From the NCBI GenBank assembly GCA_964600365.1, contig CAZRJG010000020.1, forward strand, positions 1 through 36,991: DNA of 36,991 bases. Reading direction: 5' to 3'. Source of the DNA: GCA-020352575 sp964600365. GTDB lineage: Bacteria > Actinomycetota > Acidimicrobiia > Spongiisociales > JAENVV01. Both the position numbers and the translations under genes were made by a program. Of this stretch, positions 23,620-30,236 are shown one piece after another. Within the stretch, counting starts at the first letter, position 1. Each line of letters starts with the position of its first letter. Under the pieces are notes generated by a model. The model ran no database searches and had not been told where the DNA came from. It worked only from the letters and a program-made list of their open reading frames with translations.

Positions 23620-23691
23620 CTCGGGGGGGAGGACTCGAACCCCCAATGGCTGGACCAGAACCAGCTGTGTTGCCAATTACACCACCCCCGA
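23620..23691 (-). tRNA. tRNA-Gln (CUG)
   Basis: 72 nt without encoded CCA (CCG follows the discriminator G). Acceptor TCGGGGG/CCCCCGA has the U1-A72 pair common in tRNA-Gln; D-stem GTGT/ACAC; anticodon stem GCTGG/CCAGC around loop TTCTGGT gives CUG; T-arm GGGGG-TTCGAGT-CCTCC. It reads CAG. With GltX and GatB in the window it is presumably charged by the indirect route. Confidence 0.94.
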
Positions 23692-23731
23692 ATGGGCTCG
23701 GGAAGGCTAATGGATCCCTTCCGCTGTTCAA
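23692..23731 (-). promoter_or_regulatory. Promoter of the tRNA-Gln/tRNA-Glu pair
   Basis: On the minus strand TTGAAC (23731-23726), a 16-bp spacer and TAGCCT (23709-23704); the tRNA begins 12 nt after the -10 box. It lies just past the end of the thioredoxin gene. Confidence 0.65.
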
Positions 23732-23735
23732 ACCC

Positions 23736-24377
23736 TCACTCGGGGACTGAACTGAGCAGGATGAGCGCCTGCACGGCCTCCGTGGAGAGCTGACCAGTTG
23801 CCCTCGCGACGATCGTCCCGTTGGCGTCGACGACCGCCCAACCGGGGAACGAGCCGATGCCAAACGCGTCCAGCGCCGACGTGTCGACGTCGTCCATCAC
23901 GACAGGAGCTGGCCACCCCTCGCGAACGAGCCAGGCAGCCGGAGACCAGTTGTCCCGGGTCCGGTTGGAGGCCGTTGCGACGGCATAGAAGTCGACGCCA
24001 CTCAGCGACGACTCGCCTCCGAGGAGCCCCACGAGCTCGGGTACCTCGGCCTGGCAGAAGCCGCACCAATGGGCGAGGAAGACGATGATCTTGGGAGTGC
24101 CGTCGTTGAGGATCTCGACCGTCTCGCCGTTGAAGTCCTCACCGCGGATCTCCGGCGCCACCATCCCCACGGCGCCATCGTCGGAGACGACGCCCTGTGC
24201 GCCCGGGGCGAGCGGCGGCAGGGTGCCCGTGACGTCCACGTCACCAAAGCCCTCCACCTCGTAGCCCGACCCACCGGTCCCCGCGGAGAGGAATGTGAGG
24301 ACGAACACCCCTACGACGACCACGAGGCCGACAACGACCCAGATGGCCGACCGACTGTTGTTGGCGGTCTCGCTCAT
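23736..24377 (-). CDS. Membrane-anchored thioredoxin-fold protein (TlpA/DsbA-like partner of DsbB)
   Basis: 213 residues from ATG 24377, which overlaps the dsbB stop (ATGA) and has an AAGGAG ribosome site; a longer frame to 24629 lies inside dsbB. One N-terminal helix (about 12-31) anchors it, then a linker and a thioredoxin fold with the active site HWCGFC, followed by a DNWSPAAWL region and the cis-Pro loop SFPGWAVVD. It acts outside the membrane, either as an oxidant of exported proteins recharged by DsbB or as a reductant. Operon partnership with dsbB favours the oxidant role. Confidence 0.85.
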   Translation of the reverse strand: MSETANNSRSAIWVVVGLVVVVGVFVLTFLSAGTGGSGYEVEGFGDVDVTGTLPPLAPGAQGVVSDDGAVGMVAPEIRGEDFNGETVEILNDGTPKIIVFLAHWCGFCQAEVPELVGLLGGESSLSGVDFYAVATASNRTRDNWSPAAWLVREGWPAPVVMDDVDTSALDAFGIGSFPGWAVVDANGTIVARATGQLSTEAVQALILLSSVPE

Positions 24378-24901
24378 TCCTTTTCTCCTTGGAATCGGAT
24401 GATGTAGTGGGCTGCGACGGCGATGAGCACGAAGCAGCCGGTTGCCATGAACGGAATCGAAACGAACCCGAACTGGTTCACGTACTTGAGGGTGCACGGC
24501 GCCGTGGCGCTGCAGGACCCACCATCGAGGAAGTCCAGGACCTGCGTGAGGTAGTGGTACGACCCGATGGCGGCACCGACCGTAGCCTGCGCGCGCAAGT
24601 ACCACATGAGGCCCAGATCCCGCTTCCACAGGGCGAGTCCCGAGAGGAAGGCGATCGGGTACATCGCAATGCGCTGGTACCAGCAGAGGCGGCAGGGTTC
24701 GAAACCGAGCGACTCGCTGTACAGGAGCGATCCGATGGTCGCACCGAGGGATACCACGAAGATGAGGGCGGGCAAGAGCCTGCCGACCTCGGACCAGACT
24801 CGCTCGCCACGACCGGCCAGGAGAAAGCCGATCCCTGCGAGGGCCACGGCGAGGCCGAGCAGGGTGAGGATGGCAGAGGACTGGGAGAGGACCTGGTACA
24901 T
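24374..24901 (-). CDS. dsbB: Disulfide bond formation protein DsbB (BdbC-like)
   Basis: 175 residues with four to five membrane helices. The first cysteine pair is in EPCRLCWYQRIAMYP, the family signature next to the quinone site; the second pair is in CSATAPC in the following outer loop. DsbB passes electrons from its thioredoxin-like partner to quinone. The partner is encoded directly downstream with an ATGA overlap. ATG 24901 lies 9 nt after a TATCCT box, indicating a leaderless transcript. Actinobacteria often use a VKOR homologue for this step, so a DsbB is noteworthy. Confidence 0.9.
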   Translation of the reverse strand: MYQVLSQSSAILTLLGLAVALAGIGFLLAGRGERVWSEVGRLLPALIFVVSLGATIGSLLYSESLGFEPCRLCWYQRIAMYPIAFLSGLALWKRDLGLMWYLRAQATVGAAIGSYHYLTQVLDFLDGGSCSATAPCTLKYVNQFGFVSIPFMATGCFVLIAVAAHYIIRFQGEKE

Positions 24902-24916
24902 GGAGGGGGAAGGATA
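24902..24916 (-). promoter_or_regulatory. -10 box of dsbB (leaderless)
   Basis: TATCCT (24916-24911, minus strand) then nine bases to ATG 24901, inside the 24-bp gap after the ligase gene. Confidence 0.5.
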
Positions 24917-24925
24917 GGTGATTCG

Positions 24926-26068
24926 TCAGAGACCCGCGACGGTCTCATCGATGAGCTGGTCCACCACTGCGGCAAACGCTGCGCGGGCGTCACCCGTGGC
25001 GTCGAGGGTCGACTGGAACGTGACACGCTGGCGATCCGCCGACGTGCCGCCGGACACGATCTGGGTGATCCGCCCCACATCGTCCACGACGCCCAGCGCC
25101 TCGGCGTCCTCCGCGACGAGCTCGAGGATCTCCTCGGCCAGCACGGCGAACGGCTTCGTCTCCCCCTCTCCGAAGTCGATGAGTGCCAGCTCGGAGAGCG
25201 GATACCGCTGGGCGCGCCACAGGTTCTCCTCGATGAGGAAGTTGGCGTAGAGCCTCCAGCGCTGGTTGTCGACACGCCGGCGCCAGAGCATGCGCAGCAG
25301 GCAAAGGTAGAGGGCGGCGACGGCGACCGAGTCGTCGACGAACGGGCACACGTCCGACGCCCGGAACTCGAGGGTCGGATACCGGTCCGACGGTCGGATC
25401 TCCCACCAGATCTTCGTCGCGTCCTCGATCACGCCCGGGCGGATGAGGGCGTCCACATGACGCCGGTAGCCGCTCCACGTCTCGAAGTCCTGGGGAGGGA
25501 GACCGGTGCGCGGCATGGCCTTGAACACCGACTTGCGGTAGCTCTGCATCCCCGTGTCCTCACCGTCGAAGAACGGGGAGGAAGTCGAGAGGGCGAGGAG
25601 GTGGGGGATGAAGTAGGTGACCTGGCTCATGAGATCAATCCGCAGGTCCTTGTCCTCGATGCCCACGTGTACGTGCATCCCGCCGATGAGGAGGTGTCGG
25701 AGCACGGCCGCCATGTCGTGGGCGAGCGCCTCGTAGCGCTCCTTGTCCGTGGGGATCTGGTCGCGCCAACTGCCGAACGGATGCGTGGAGGCCGCAACGA
25801 TCGCCATGCCCTCGCTGTCGGCCACCTCGGCCACCGTGGACCGGAGCTGCCGGAGTTCTGCCCTGGCCTGGGACACCGTCGTCGCCGGCGACGTCCCGAT
25901 CTCGATCTGGCTCCGCATGAACTCGGGCGCCACCCGGTGCCCGAGGAGCTCCGTGCAGGCCTCCATGATCGTTCCCGGGGGATCGCTCACCAGGTTCCGA
26001 GACTGGCGATCCACGAGGAGGTACTCCTCTTCGATGCCGATGGTGAACTCTGGGACGGGCACGGGCAT
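24926..26068 (-). CDS. YbdK-type carboxylate-amine ligase (glutamate-cysteine ligase 2 family)
   Basis: 380 residues from ATG 26068, placed 7 nt after a TACGCT box; the frame upstream to 26191 crosses the tRNA gene and is not coding. Seen: TIGIEEEYLLVDRQS (metal-binding glutamates), FMRSQIEIGTSP, AASTHPFGSW, IGGMHVHVGIEDKDLR and WEIRPSDRYPTLEFRASDV, all conserved in the GCS2/YbdK family. Such ATP-dependent enzymes join glutamate to cysteine weakly or to another amine; in some actinobacteria EgtA-like members serve ergothioneine synthesis, but no egt gene is near. Substrate uncertain. Confidence 0.88.
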   Translation of the reverse strand: MPVPVPEFTIGIEEEYLLVDRQSRNLVSDPPGTIMEACTELLGHRVAPEFMRSQIEIGTSPATTVSQARAELRQLRSTVAEVADSEGMAIVAASTHPFGSWRDQIPTDKERYEALAHDMAAVLRHLLIGGMHVHVGIEDKDLRIDLMSQVTYFIPHLLALSTSSPFFDGEDTGMQSYRKSVFKAMPRTGLPPQDFETWSGYRRHVDALIRPGVIEDATKIWWEIRPSDRYPTLEFRASDVCPFVDDSVAVAALYLCLLRMLWRRRVDNQRWRLYANFLIEENLWRAQRYPLSELALIDFGEGETKPFAVLAEEILELVAEDAEALGVVDDVGRITQIVSGGTSADRQRVTFQSTLDATGDARAAFAAVVDQLIDETVAGL

Positions 26069-26081
26069 GAGACGCAGCGTA
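26069..26081 (-). promoter_or_regulatory. -10 box of the YbdK-type ligase gene (leaderless)
   Basis: TACGCT (26081-26076, minus strand) then seven bases to ATG 26068. Confidence 0.5.
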
Positions 26082-26134
26082 CCGGTCGCCGCGTCCCGCG
26101 CGACGGCCGATGGGGTGTGCCGGCAGACCTCCGG

Positions 26135-26152
26135 TAGCATCCCCCTCGCCCT
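26135..26152 (+). promoter_or_regulatory. -10 box of tRNA-Glu (UUC)
   Basis: TAGCAT at 26135-26140 lies 12 nt before the tRNA, the same distance as at the other tRNA transcript. No good -35 box is visible. Confidence 0.4.
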
Positions 26153-26228
26153 GGCCCCGTCGTCCAGCGGCCTAGGACGCCGGCCTTTCAAGCCGGTAAC
26201 GCGGGTTCGAATCCCGTCGGGGCTACCA
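26153..26228 (+). tRNA. tRNA-Glu (UUC)
   Basis: 76 nt with encoded CCA. Acceptor GGCCCCG/CGGGGCT, anticodon stem CCGGC/GCCGG around loop CTTTCAA gives UUC (reads GAA/GAG), T-arm GCGGG-TTCGAAT-CCCGT. It is very similar to tRNA-Glu(CUC) 2.6 kb away on the other strand, with the same acceptor stem. Confidence 0.95.
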
Positions 26229-26265
26229 GTAGGAGGGGCCCGCCATTTGGCGGGCCCCTCCTACT
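26228..26265 (+). terminator. Terminator of tRNA-Glu (UUC)
   Basis: A perfect 17-bp GC-rich stem (26228-26244 with 26249-26265) around ATTT, starting at the last base of CCA. The stretch 26266-26410 that follows holds no recognisable gene. Confidence 0.85.
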
Positions 26266-26410
26266 GTCTGACACCCCGCCGGGGTACACGAACCCGGTGG
26301 CGCAGCCACGGGTACGAAACGACCAACGGGAGTGGCGAGGGCGGGGTTCCCGCCCGCAGCCTTGACGAGCGCAGCTCATCCCGTCGCCAGGTCACAACAG
26401 CAGGTCCCCC

Positions 26411-26495
26411 TCGAGGGAGACGGGAGGGGGGTAAGACTCCTCCCCCCTCCCACGACCCTTCGGGCCGTGGGGCCCATCCCCCCTCCGGGGGGGAT
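26411..26495. repeat. Hairpin-rich repeat element, copy B
   Basis: Second copy of the element at 23381-23460, same orientation. Three potential stems: a G-run/C-run pair (26421-26431 with 26440-26451), CCACG/CGTGG enclosing CCCTTCGGG, and ATCCCCCC/GGGGGGAT (26476-26495). It lies between the tRNA-Glu(UUC) terminator and the end of gltX. Confidence 0.65.
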
Positions 26496-26502
26496 TCGCT
26501 TC

Positions 26503-26521
26503 GAGGCGTCGGCGACGCCTC
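26503..26521 (-). terminator. Hairpin directly after gltX
   Basis: A perfect 8-bp stem (26503-26510 with 26514-26521) around a 3-base loop adjoins the gltX stop codon. It has no T-run and could also be the edge of the neighbouring repeat element. Confidence 0.45.
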
Positions 26522-27961
26522 CTACTCCATCGCGGCGAGCGCCCGCCTGATCCGAGCGAGCGTGGACTCGCGTCCCAGCGCGTCCATCGACTCGAAGAGC
26601 GGCGGGGAGATCGCCGAGCCGGTGAGCGCCACCCGGATGGGCTGGAGGACCTTGCGGGCAGAGAGCTCCTCGACGTCCATCCACTCCCGCAGCCCGGACT
26701 CGATCGACTCCGTGGTCCAGTCACCGAGGTCCCCGAGCACGGCGAGCGCCCCCTCGAGCGACGGACGAGAGAACTCCTTGGTCATCTGCTTGCTCCACGA
26801 CGACTCGTCATACGCGAACTCATCGTCGCCAACGAACAGGAACCGGACCTGATCGGCCGCCTCATCGAGTCGCTTGGTTCGCTCCTGGACGAGCGGTGCG
26901 AGCGATCGGAATGCGGCTTCCTGCCCCTCGGAGAGCCCACCCAGGGTGGGGAGCACGCGAGCGACGAAGTCGGCCGGGTCGAGCGCACGGATGTACTCGC
27001 CGTTCAACCATTCGAGCTTCTTCGTGTCGAACACCGCCGTGTTCTTCTGCACGGCATCGAGGTCGAACAACGCAACGGCCTCCTCCCGTGTGATCACCTC
27101 GCGATCGTTACCGGGCGACCATCCAAGGAGGCACATGAAGTTGAACATCGCCTCGGGGAGGAAGCCTTGCTCCCGGAAGGCACGCAGCGAGGTGTCCCCA
27201 TGGCGCTTCGACAACTTCTTGCCATCGGGACCGAACAGCAGCGGCAGGTGTGCGTAGATGGCTGGCTCAGCACCCATCGCCCCCGCGATCGCGATGTGCT
27301 TGGGGGTCGAAGAGAGAAGGTCCTCGCCACGGGCGACGTGGGTGATCTCGTAGTCGACGTCGTCGACGGTCGAAGCGAGGTGGTAGGTGGGGGCGCCACT
27401 CGTCCGCACGATGACGAAGTCGTCCTGCGTCTGGGGCGTGAACCGCATCTCACCCCGGACGAGGTCCTCGAACACGATGTCGTCGTCGGGCATCCGCAAC
27501 CGGATCGACGAGGGCTCGCCGCCCTCTGCGCGGGCCGTGGCCTCGGCGGCGGGGATGGAGGCGCACCGGCCGTCATAGCCGGGGGGCCGGCCTTCTCGCT
27601 GGGCCTCGTTCCTGCGCTCGTCGAGTTCTTCCGGGGTACAGAAGCACCGATAAGCGACGCCCGAGGCGAGAAAGCCCTCGACGACCTCGGCGTAGCGGCC
27701 GAACCGATCGGACTGCCGGTACGTCCCGTGGGGACCCCCGACGCCAACGCCCTCGTCCCAATCGAGTCCCAGCCAGCGGAATCCGTCCAGGATCTCTTCG
27801 AGGTAGCGCTCCTCGGACCGCTCAGTGTCCGTGTCGTCGACGCGGAGAATGAAGGTCCCCCCGTGGTGACGGGCGAATAGCCAGTTGAAGAGCCCCGAGC
27901 GGACATTCCCCACATGGAGGGAGCCGGTGGGCGAGGGCGCGATGCGAACACGAACGGTCAT
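26522..27961 (-). CDS. gltX: Glutamyl-tRNA synthetase
   Basis: 479 residues, standard bacterial length. It charges tRNA-Glu and, where GatCAB exists, usually also tRNA-Gln with glutamate. Seen: RIAPSPTGSLHVGNVRSGL with the HIGH-type motif (HVGN), FILRVDDTDTERS, YRCFCTPEELDERR, PTYHLASTVDD, and the KMSKS-type motif KLSKRHGD; the C-terminal anticodon-binding part is present. The zinc-type Cys residues CFC are kept. It is the last gene of a leftward operon beginning with ilvE and ends beside tRNA-Glu(UUC) and the repeat element. ATG 27961 is preceded by no clear ribosome site. Confidence 0.97.
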   Translation of the reverse strand: MTVRVRIAPSPTGSLHVGNVRSGLFNWLFARHHGGTFILRVDDTDTERSEERYLEEILDGFRWLGLDWDEGVGVGGPHGTYRQSDRFGRYAEVVEGFLASGVAYRCFCTPEELDERRNEAQREGRPPGYDGRCASIPAAEATARAEGGEPSSIRLRMPDDDIVFEDLVRGEMRFTPQTQDDFVIVRTSGAPTYHLASTVDDVDYEITHVARGEDLLSSTPKHIAIAGAMGAEPAIYAHLPLLFGPDGKKLSKRHGDTSLRAFREQGFLPEAMFNFMCLLGWSPGNDREVITREEAVALFDLDAVQKNTAVFDTKKLEWLNGEYIRALDPADFVARVLPTLGGLSEGQEAAFRSLAPLVQERTKRLDEAADQVRFLFVGDDEFAYDESSWSKQMTKEFSRPSLEGALAVLGDLGDWTTESIESGLREWMDVEELSARKVLQPIRVALTGSAISPPLFESMDALGRESTLARIRRALAAME

Positions 27962-28021
27962 GGAGCGATCTTGGCGTCACCCCCCTCCCAACGCCAACAC
28001 GTCGGCGACTGCGGGTACGCG

Positions 28022-28780
28022 CTACACGACCTGGTTCGACAGTACCCCGATGCCCTCGATCTCGACGTCCACGCGATCGCCCGACACGATCGGGCCCACG
28101 CCCGATGGCGTCCCAGTGAGGATCACGTCACCGGGGAGGAGGGTCATGACCCGGCTGATGAACTCGATGAGCTCGGCGACCCCGAACACGAGGTCGGCAG
28201 TCGAGCCATCCTGACGCATGTCGCCGTTCACCGATGTGGTGATGCGCAATCCCTCCAGAGGATCGAACTCGGTGGCGATCGCTGGACCGAGCGGGCAGAA
28301 CGTGTCGTACCCCTTCGCCCTCGTCCACTGTCCGTCGGCTCGCTGGAGGTCACGTGCAGTGACGTCGTTGGCCACGGTGTACCCGAGGATCACCCTGCTG
28401 GCGTCTTCGGCGGCGACGTTGCGGGCGAGCTTCCCGATCACGACGGCCAGTTCGCCCTCGTGGTGCACCTCGGCCGAGTCGGCCGGAAGCTGGACCGCGG
28501 CACCGGGCCCGATCACCGAAGTCGCTGGCTTGAGGAAGATGATGGGGCGGTCCGGGACCTCCGAATCCATCTCGGCGGCATGGTCCACGTAGTTCTTCCC
28601 CACGCACACGACCTTCGTCGGGAACACGGGGGCGAGCAACTGCACCTCCTCGTAGGGGATCACGACGTCGGTGTCGGTCTCGAACTCGACGAGGGGTGAC
28701 CCCTGCGCGAGGCGCACGCCGTCGGGTTCGGCGGTGCCGTACTGGATGCCCTCGGGCGTCTGGAGGCGAACGATCTTCAC
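28022..28780 (-). CDS. Fumarylacetoacetate hydrolase family protein
   Basis: 252 residues, the small FAH-family type. Seen: KVVCVGKNYVDHAAEM, PIIFLKPATSVIGPG, VHHEGELAVVIGK with metal-ligand glutamates, YTVANDVTARDLQ with the metal-ligand Asp, KGYDTFCPLGPAI, and GDVILTGTPSGVG near the end. Family members hydrolyse or decarboxylate 2-oxo acids such as fumarylpyruvate, acylpyruvates or oxaloacetate; the substrate cannot be told. GTG start overlapping the upstream stop (GTGA, 28777-28780). It is 60 nt upstream of gltX in the same direction. Confidence 0.88.
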   Translation of the reverse strand: MKIVRLQTPEGIQYGTAEPDGVRLAQGSPLVEFETDTDVVIPYEEVQLLAPVFPTKVVCVGKNYVDHAAEMDSEVPDRPIIFLKPATSVIGPGAAVQLPADSAEVHHEGELAVVIGKLARNVAAEDASRVILGYTVANDVTARDLQRADGQWTRAKGYDTFCPLGPAIATEFDPLEGLRITTSVNGDMRQDGSTADLVFGVAELIEFISRVMTLLPGDVILTGTPSGVGPIVSGDRVDVEIEGIGVLSNQVV

Positions 28781-29262
28781 TGCGACAGCTGCCCGGCGAC
28801 CCAGCGGCGGGCGATCTCGGCGTCGCCGTGGAGGACCTCAACCGGGATCGAGGCCACGAAGGCGCTCCCCTTCGGGTGCTCGTGCGTCGTCGCATCGAGG
28901 ATCCCACGCCGGCGGGCAGATGCCGCGTCCTCATCGTCCTGGCCGAAGCCGAGCAGGGCGGCCGCCACGGCGGCATCCTTGGCGACAGGAGCCCGACCGA
29001 TGGCCGATGCCCGGGCGCCGATCACAGCAACGAGCACCGCGTCGAGGCGCTTCGACCTCGCGTTGGAAGGCACGTGGTGGCCGAGGAGGTGGTAGGCGAA
29101 GCCGATGTCCGGGCCGGGCCGTCCAAAACCGGCACCGATGACGTGCGCTTCGGGGGTGAGAACCTCCCCGGGGCGGGTCGGGATCCATGTGCCTGCAGGC
29201 GGCGCAAGCGACTCCTTGGGGGCGTCGGAGCGATCGAGTTCGACGTTGGGTTGCTGTGCCAT
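28777..29262 (-). CDS. Hypothetical protein, 161 residues, in the ilvE operon
   Basis: I do not recognise the family. The ATG at 29262 shares one base with the ilvE stop (TGATG) and its stop overlaps the next GTG, so it is firmly part of the operon. The longer frame to 29814 is the shadow of ilvE. The N-terminus is polar (MAQQPNVELDRSDAPKES), followed by PPAGTWIPTRPGEVLTPEAH, a Gly/Pro-rich GAGFGRPGPD with FAYHLLGHHV, an Ala-rich helical middle (residues 70-105) and a tail with IPVEVLHGDAEIARRWV. No membrane helix, no cysteine. It might assist a neighbouring enzyme; that is a guess. Confidence 0.75.
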   Translation of the reverse strand: MAQQPNVELDRSDAPKESLAPPAGTWIPTRPGEVLTPEAHVIGAGFGRPGPDIGFAYHLLGHHVPSNARSKRLDAVLVAVIGARASAIGRAPVAKDAAVAAALLGFGQDDEDAASARRRGILDATTHEHPKGSAFVASIPVEVLHGDAEIARRWVAGQLSQ

Positions 29263-30176
29263 CAGACGAGCGTGAGCCAGTGGGAGTAGCGGTCGATACG
29301 ACCCCGAACGAGATCGGCAAACGCAGCCTGCACCATCCGGGTGATCGGACCCGGGGTGCCGTCGCCGACTGGCCGGTCGTCGATCTCGCGCAGCGGGGTG
29401 ACCTCGGCGGCCGTGCCACAGAGGAAGACCTCGTCGGCGTAGTACAGGGACGCCCGGGTGAGGCTGTGCTCGTGGACCTCGATGCCTGCGTCGGCGAGGA
29501 GGTGCATCACCGAGTCGCGCGTGATCCCCTCGAGGCAGCCATCGGCGATCGGTGGCGTATGGACCACGCCGTCGTTCACGACGAAGACGTTCTCGCCGGA
29601 TCCCTCCGAGATGAAGCCGTCCCGATTGAGCATGATCGCCTCGTCGTAGCCGGCCCTCACCGCCTCGGTCTTGGCGAGGATGCTGTTGAGATAGGCGCCG
29701 GTGCCCTTCGCCGAGGGGATGAGCGATGCCTGGTCGATCCGACGCCACGAGGAGAAGCGGCCCCGGATGCCATTCGCGATGCCGTCCTCGCCGAGGTAGG
29801 CACCCCATTCCCACGCCGCGATCATCGTGTGGACGCTCGCACCCGCGGGGTTCAAGCCGATCGAGCCGAGTCCCAGGAACACGAGAGGGCGGATGTAGGC
29901 GGCGGGGAGCTCATTGGCCCGGACGACCTCCAGCGCGATCTCGCAGAGTTCGTCGGCAGTGTGCTCGAGGCCGATGCCGTAGGCCTTGCAGCCCCGTACG
30001 AGGCGGTCCATGTGCTCCTTGAGTCGGAACACCGCCGGTCCGTCGTCCGTGGCGTACGCACGGATGCCCTCGAAGACCCCGGACCCGTAGTGGAGGGCAT
30101 GGCTCAGCACGTGGACCTTCGCCTCACCCCACGGGACCAGCTCCCCATCGAGCCAGATCACCTTGGATGGTTGCAT
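29262..30176 (-). CDS. ilvE: Branched-chain amino acid aminotransferase
   Basis: 304 residues from ATG 30176; a longer frame to 30215 precedes the -10 box. It transfers the amino group between glutamate and the 2-oxo acids of Val, Leu and Ile using pyridoxal phosphate. Fold-type IV signature: HVLSHALHYGSGVFEGIRAY, Lys157 in SAKGTGAYLNSILAK as PLP lysine, EAIMLNRDGFISEGSGENVF, LEGITRDSV and LCGTAAEVTP. First gene of an operon with the 161-residue protein, the FAH-family enzyme and gltX. Confidence 0.94.
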   Translation of the reverse strand: MQPSKVIWLDGELVPWGEAKVHVLSHALHYGSGVFEGIRAYATDDGPAVFRLKEHMDRLVRGCKAYGIGLEHTADELCEIALEVVRANELPAAYIRPLVFLGLGSIGLNPAGASVHTMIAAWEWGAYLGEDGIANGIRGRFSSWRRIDQASLIPSAKGTGAYLNSILAKTEAVRAGYDEAIMLNRDGFISEGSGENVFVVNDGVVHTPPIADGCLEGITRDSVMHLLADAGIEVHEHSLTRASLYYADEVFLCGTAAEVTPLREIDDRPVGDGTPGPITRMVQAAFADLVRGRIDRYSHWLTLV

Positions 30177-30190
30177 GGGGAGGGAGGATA
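30177..30190 (-). promoter_or_regulatory. -10 box of the ilvE operon (leaderless)
   Basis: TATCCT (30190-30185, minus strand) then eight bases to ATG 30176. Confidence 0.5.
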
Positions 30191-30222
30191 GGGCACGGGG
30201 CAAGAACCCGGTCACCCGGCCC

Positions 30223-30236
30223 TAACCTGCCTGCCC
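30223..30236 (+). promoter_or_regulatory. -10 box of the S9 peptidase gene (leaderless)
   Basis: TAACCT at 30223-30228 then eight bases to ATG 30237. Confidence 0.5.

Noticed and set aside
24389..26137. Long open frame of 582 codons on the plus strand
   Set aside because: Antisense to dsbB and the YbdK-type ligase; charged shadow composition without motifs.
26188..26379. Open frame on the minus strand ending in GFEPALPA
   Set aside because: Antisense of tRNA-Glu(UUC) and its terminator, not a gene.
26266..26410. Stretch between the tRNA-Glu(UUC) terminator and repeat copy B
   Set aside because: I looked for a small gene, an attachment site or part of an insertion sequence and saw no supportable feature.
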